43,004 nt of DNA from Treponema sp. (GTDB lineage Bacteria > Spirochaetota > Spirochaetia > Treponematales > Breznakiellaceae): NCBI GenBank assembly GCA_012517385.1, contig JAAYUZ010000125.1:1-43004 (forward strand), read 5' to 3'. Under the pieces are notes generated by a model. It was not told the origin of the DNA. It worked only from the letters and a program-made list of their open reading frames with translations, and ran no database searches. Below are positions 39,142 through 43,004 of the stretch, one piece after another; position 1 is the stretch's first letter; each line of letters opens with the position of its first letter. The position numbers and the translations under genes were made by a program.

Positions 39142-41469
39142 CTATCTCAGCCCCCGCTGCAGTGCTTCGATATAGGTCAGCATCGCCTGGTTATCCCGGT
39201 AACGGGAAGCCAGGTCCTGAAAATACCGGGATCGGCTGGCAGCATCCTTCAGCTTAAAGGCCGTATCGGCAATCGTCATGGCGTTGTACAGACTTTCTTT
39301 CTGTCCCGCTTCGATAAATGCCCGTTCATACCGTTGTATCCGTTCCCGCAGATCCGGAAAAACTCGCTGTACCTCGGAATTAGTTAAGAAGGTGTCCAAT
39401 TGAGCTCGGGCGGCAATCAATGAACCGCTGCCACCTCCTGCTACAATCCGGTCCTCTTCCTGTTGATACCTCTGGTATGCCTGATTCAATGTATCATATT
39501 GCTTAACAATTTGGGTAAGCCGTTCATTTTCAGTTCTGAGCGCAGCCAGGTCCTGTTCGAGGGTAGTGGTGTTCTGTGGCATGCCGGCACCGGCAGGCCC
39601 TGCCGCAGTTTGAGCGGCGGCTGTTTTAGATCGCTGCCGTTCTTCTTCTAACAGCCGTTCCAGTTCTGCGATTTGTTTGTCCTTGTCCTGTACTCCCTTG
39701 TCTGAAGTAGTACGGAGTGTGCTGAGTTCTGCTGTAAGCTGGGTTACCCTTTTTTCCAACTCAGCAATGTTGCGGTTAAATTCATCCTTTGTCTGTTCGT
39801 TTTCACGGATCAAGTTAAGCACAGCCGTGTCTATCCCCTCCAGAGCAGAACCGGTCTGTTCCGCATTGGGGTATTTCCTTAAAAGACTGGCATAGGTTTT
39901 AATAGCCTCGGTCCACTTCCGCTCGTCCAGTTCATTTTTACCCCGCCGGATAAGGTTCCGGGCCTCATTGGTATCCGCTGCGCTGAGTTGAGCCTTGTTC
40001 TGTTCTACCGCCAGGGCAGAAATTCCCTGGGTTACCTGCAGGCTTTCCTCCGCAGAGAGCCCCAGGGCCTGCAGGGCTTCACCATAGGCCAGGCTTGCGG
40101 CGGTATAATCCTTGTTATTCCGGGCTGAACTTGCCCTGCTGAGGGCTGTGAGAGCTCTTTTAAGAGATTGTTCCCGTTCATTTAAGGCCCGATTTAGAAA
40201 ATATTGATGAGCCTCAGTCACTTCAGGAATCCTGTTCAGAGCTTTTTGAAAAGCTTCTGCGGCTCCATCGGCATTGTTATTCTGCAGGGCGGTACGGCCT
40301 TCCTGTACGGCGGTACGGATTGCCGCCAGAGCCTCCGCCTGGGCAAGAAGCAGGTTTGTATCAATGCTGCTCCGCTCTACTTCGAGCCGGGCCATCTGCC
40401 CCATAACATCGAGGGCAAAGAGATCGCCGTTCCGCCGTTTCTGCAGGGATGGCAGGCTGGATAGGGCTGGGTCGTTGATAAGCGTCTTCAGACTGTTGAT
40501 GCTTTTTAGTGCATCGTCGAAGCGGCGGTTCTGAAAGGAGCTCTGAATAGCCTGATAGAGCCCCGCGATCTGATCCTCCGCTGCGGCAGCTGCCCGGCGC
40601 TGTTCATCAATCCTGGCTAATTCCTTCTTTGCCTCTTCGAGGCTTGCACTTGCCTGGGCAGCGGCACTGGCCAGTTCCTGGGTTTTCTGTTCCAATGAAC
40701 TGCGGAGCTGCTGTTCCCGCTGGCGGGCCTCTTCCTGGATCTTCTGCCGTTCTGCGTTCAAGGATGCAATGGTACTAGAGTATTCCTGCCGCAACTTAGC
40801 ATAGGAAGCCTCCGCTGCAAGCCGTTCCTGCTCCAACTGTTTCTGGAATTCATCAAGCTTTTGTTTATAAAAAGTCAGCCGTTCTGCTTCGAACTTTTTT
40901 AACCGTTCCTGAATAGCCGCTTCTGAAAGACCCTGTTTCAGGAGCCGTTCCCGCTCCTGCTCCACCTCTTTCCGGACAAGATCCTTATATTCCGCTTCTT
41001 TCTGGGCCAGGCGTTCCTCAAAGGTGGCTTTTAAGGATGCCTGCTCTTTTTCCAGATTCGCCAGCCGTGCCTGGAATTCAGAAATCTCCTGTTCCTTCCG
41101 GGCCAGCTGTCCCTCCGCTTCTTTCTTTATTTCCTGTATGAGTTTACCTTCCGCACTGCTTAACACCGTACCGGTCCGTTGTATCTCGGTAGTTTTCTGA
41201 GAAAAAAACTGTGAAAGGCCATAGAGGGCAAGGACCGTGGTTCCAATGATGATTATATTCACCACCAGGGGAAAGACCATACCATGCTTCTGAGCCTTTA
41301 CTGCAAAGGCTTTTGAATCAAAGGTGCGTCGATGTTGCCGGGTGATTTTTTCAATCTGAGCGATGATCTCTTCCCGGTCTGCGGGACTTATACCGGTAGT
41401 CGTATCGGTGTCTCCAGGCTTTATTTGCAGCTTTTCTTCCGCCTTTTTCAGCAGACCCCCATTGTTCAT
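39142..41469 (-). CDS. Membrane-anchored long coiled-coil / TPR-like protein
   Basis: This protein of about 775 residues has a short cytosolic N-terminus, a single membrane segment (about 65-85, FPLVVNIIIIGTTVLALYGL) and then a very long heptad-rich coiled coil (about 100-320, Glu/Lys/Gln/Arg-rich). Helical TPR-like repeats follow (about 320-560: FQNRRFDDALKSINSLKTL, NNNADGAAEAFQKALNRIP, RKWTEAIKTYASLLRKYP), then a second coiled coil (about 565-690) and a helical end. No catalytic motif is visible; it may be a structural or scaffold protein of the inner membrane. The ATG at 41469 has AAGGACGG upstream. It follows rqcH by 23 bases. Confidence 0.8.
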   Translation of the reverse strand: MNNGGLLKKAEEKLQIKPGDTDTTTGISPADREEIIAQIEKITRQHRRTFDSKAFAVKAQKHGMVFPLVVNIIIIGTTVLALYGLSQFFSQKTTEIQRTGTVLSSAEGKLIQEIKKEAEGQLARKEQEISEFQARLANLEKEQASLKATFEERLAQKEAEYKDLVRKEVEQERERLLKQGLSEAAIQERLKKFEAERLTFYKQKLDEFQKQLEQERLAAEASYAKLRQEYSSTIASLNAERQKIQEEARQREQQLRSSLEQKTQELASAAAQASASLEEAKKELARIDEQRRAAAAAEDQIAGLYQAIQSSFQNRRFDDALKSINSLKTLINDPALSSLPSLQKRRNGDLFALDVMGQMARLEVERSSIDTNLLLAQAEALAAIRTAVQEGRTALQNNNADGAAEAFQKALNRIPEVTEAHQYFLNRALNEREQSLKRALTALSRASSARNNKDYTAASLAYGEALQALGLSAEESLQVTQGISALAVEQNKAQLSAADTNEARNLIRRGKNELDERKWTEAIKTYASLLRKYPNAEQTGSALEGIDTAVLNLIRENEQTKDEFNRNIAELEKRVTQLTAELSTLRTTSDKGVQDKDKQIAELERLLEEERQRSKTAAAQTAAGPAGAGMPQNTTTLEQDLAALRTENERLTQIVKQYDTLNQAYQRYQQEEDRIVAGGGSGSLIAARAQLDTFLTNSEVQRVFPDLRERIQRYERAFIEAGQKESLYNAMTIADTAFKLKDAASRSRYFQDLASRYRDNQAMLTYIEALQRGLR

Positions 41470-41492
41470 AGCAATTCCGTCCTTATATAACC

Positions 41493-42965
41493 TCAACTAT
41501 CAGTGCGACACTGCTCCAATTCTTCTAATCGGCGGTTATCCAGCTTAATATGAAGGTTTTTTTCCTGGGTAGGAATTACGAGCCCTTTGGGGCCGTTCTT
41601 TGCCCGACGCAGAAATTTTACCGGTGTATAAAAAAGGTCCCCTTCGCCATTATTCCGGCCCTTGGAATAAAAAAGGGCAAGATTGCCCGCATCCAGGAGT
41701 ATGTCCAGGGGGACAGTTTTTCCGGGCCGAGCCTTAATAAACACATAGGAGCCGGGGTAGTCCCGGGCATGGAGCCACAGGTCCGAACCTTTAACATGGT
41801 GACGCAGGAGATCATCGTTTTCAGCCCCATCCCTGCCGACTATAAGCATCCATCCATGGCGGAGAAAGGTAAGGCCAGGCCGTTTTTTGTCCACGGGTTT
41901 TATTACCTGCCGTTCCTTTTGCAAGGCCCGGTGGAGCCGTAAGGGGTTTTCTTCCGAAAGTAGCCTGGTCAGTTCTGCTTCGAGCCGCTTAGTTTCTGCC
42001 TCGCCCCGTTCTATTTCTTCAGCGACCTCGCTGAGCCCCGTTTTGGCCTTATGGTACTGTTCATAGTAGGCTTCAGCGTTGGCCTGGGGACTTTTCAGAG
42101 GATCCAGTTTGATTCGCACCTGTTCATCATTGTAAAAATTGATGCCCTCGAACCAGGGGTCACCGGTTTTTATCTGGTGAAGGTTGGCCATCAATATATC
42201 CCCGTATTCTTTGAGGGTGTTCCCCTTTTCGTAGGTCCTTTGTTTTTCCCGCAGCCGTTCAAGGGAAGCCGCAAGGCGGCCCAGGCGGCCTTCGTAGAGT
42301 TTGCGTACCTGGTCCCGCAGGGCTTCCAGCGACAGGGCGCCCCCATGTTCTGCATAGTATGCGTCGAGTTTTTCATTAAAGGTGCCGCTGCCTTCTAAGC
42401 AGCGGACTTCGTAGGTCCGCTGTGGACGAGCCGGCTGTTCGCTTAAGGTATCTGCACCATTGGTTCTTCCTGTTGCAGCCTTCTCTGAGGCTGTGGGTTC
42501 AGATACCACCTCTGGTGTATAACGGCCCCCGGTAATTTCGCCCCGCCGGGGACTGCGGCGCATCACATCCAGAATAGTTCCTTCCGTATCGGTAACGATG
42601 ACATTGGCCGCATTGGACCAGAGCCGTATATACATCCGGTACTGCAGCTCTCCCCGCTGGATTGTAAACCGTACAATCCGGTCCTCACCTAGCTGTACCG
42701 CCTCGGTAATCCAGCCGTTTACGAGCCGGGATTTTATAAATTCCGCAAAACGCAGGGGTTTTTCCGGTTTTGGTACCGCCCGATATGTGGCATGGAGCCT
42801 GCATGCCCCAGGGGTTAACGCAACAAGCAGGGTCGTTGCCTTCCCCTCTTTATAGAGCTGCAGGGCCAATACATCATAGGCACTCTGAATTACCCGCTGA
42901 ATCTGGGATCCTGCCAGGTTGAGTTCCGAAAGTACTAAATTTATCTCTTTCCAATTTAATGACAT
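41493..42965 (-). CDS. rqcH: RqcH/NFACT ribosome quality-control protein
   Basis: This 490-residue protein has an NFACT-N domain (about 1-175: GEDRIVRFTIQRGELQYRMYIRLWSNAANVIVTDTEGTILD), middle coiled-coil arms (about 225-355) and NFACT-R (about 370-480: DLWLHARDYPGSYVFIK). The Asp-Arg in GEDRI probably matches the pair needed for tRNA binding and Ala-tailing in B. subtilis RqcH. It would add C-terminal Ala tails to stalled nascent chains on 50S subunits. A Ser/Thr/Ala-rich linker lies at about 155-185. It is somewhat shorter than the Firmicute protein (~570). Confidence 0.9.
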   Translation of the reverse strand: MSLNWKEINLVLSELNLAGSQIQRVIQSAYDVLALQLYKEGKATTLLVALTPGACRLHATYRAVPKPEKPLRFAEFIKSRLVNGWITEAVQLGEDRIVRFTIQRGELQYRMYIRLWSNAANVIVTDTEGTILDVMRRSPRRGEITGGRYTPEVVSEPTASEKAATGRTNGADTLSEQPARPQRTYEVRCLEGSGTFNEKLDAYYAEHGGALSLEALRDQVRKLYEGRLGRLAASLERLREKQRTYEKGNTLKEYGDILMANLHQIKTGDPWFEGINFYNDEQVRIKLDPLKSPQANAEAYYEQYHKAKTGLSEVAEEIERGEAETKRLEAELTRLLSEENPLRLHRALQKERQVIKPVDKKRPGLTFLRHGWMLIVGRDGAENDDLLRHHVKGSDLWLHARDYPGSYVFIKARPGKTVPLDILLDAGNLALFYSKGRNNGEGDLFYTPVKFLRRAKNGPKGLVIPTQEKNLHIKLDNRRLEELEQCRTDS

Positions 42966-42978
42966 AAGCTCTCTATAT

Positions 42979-42984
42979 ACTATA
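42979..42984 (-). promoter_or_regulatory. Possible -10 box of rqcH
   Basis: TATAGT on the minus strand, 13 bases before the ATG at 42965. The -35 region falls outside the window. A weak GAGAG is the only ribosome-site candidate. Confidence 0.4.
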
Positions 42985-43004
42985 CTTTAGCACATACAGC
43001 CAAA

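Noticed and set aside
1-43004. tRNA, rRNA or known riboswitch genes
   Set aside because: I scanned the gaps for cloverleaf ends (GGTTCRANNC-like) and typical riboswitch cores and saw none; a covariance search would be needed to be sure.

Overview
The window looks like chromosomal DNA of a spirochaete, most likely of the Treponema / Spirochaeta caldaria group (moderate confidence). The evidence is a eukaryote-like hexokinase instead of a bacterial glucokinase, a DUF2804 protein, many lipoproteins with spirochaete-like relaxed lipoboxes, and a peptidoglycan gene set that does not look like a meso-DAP user. Base composition is near 50% GC and gene density is high. I see no rRNA, tRNA, phage, CRISPR array or complete insertion sequence.

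Layout. 1-750 is the 3' part of a sigma-54 enhancer-binding regulator. It is followed by palindromic upstream sites, a consensus -24/-12 promoter and a sulfur operon (tusA, two YeeE/YedE membrane halves, an unusual thioredoxin reductase) closed by a strong terminator at 3827-3862. 3903-8587 holds mrp, a LEA14/WHy lipoprotein and a GH1 beta-glucosidase with its own ROK regulator. 8749-12187 (minus) is an unknown gene, murD and epmA. 12306-13844 is a DUF2147 and a DUF2804 protein. 13880-17598 (minus) is murE, ddl and a dapF-like gene. queD and an AMMECR1 protein follow. 18881-23959 is gatC-gatA-gatB and a non-discriminating AspRS, a complete indirect route to Asn-tRNA. 24032-26818 is a cupin, an exported protein and hexokinase. 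26928-30211 (minus) is an M15 peptidase, a DUF438-hemerythrin-PAS protein and a ferredoxin-like protein. 30460-32067 is a TPR protein and a MEMO protein. 32068-38439 is a membrane adenylate cyclase coupled to four envelope genes arranged as two barrel-like/lipoprotein pairs. 38456-42965 (minus) is a membrane protein, a long coiled-coil protein and RqcH.

Four patterns run across the window. (1) A 152-153 bp non-coding element made of three successive hairpins occurs in three full copies, plus one truncated and one degenerate copy. Its stems carry compensatory base changes, as expected of a mobile or structured element. (2) Several genes have well-spaced sigma-70 promoters whose -10 box ends only 8-12 nt before the ATG, with no usable Shine-Dalgarno, which predicts leaderless mRNAs. 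(3) Conserved proteins (GatC, GatA, AspRS, cyclase, hemerythrin protein, ferredoxin-like protein, a lipoprotein) carry in-frame low-complexity insertions, several built from 9- or 12-bp tandem repeats. (4) The DapF homologue has lost both catalytic cysteines and sits with a MurE whose specificity motif reads EDPR, pointing to a different diamino acid in the wall.
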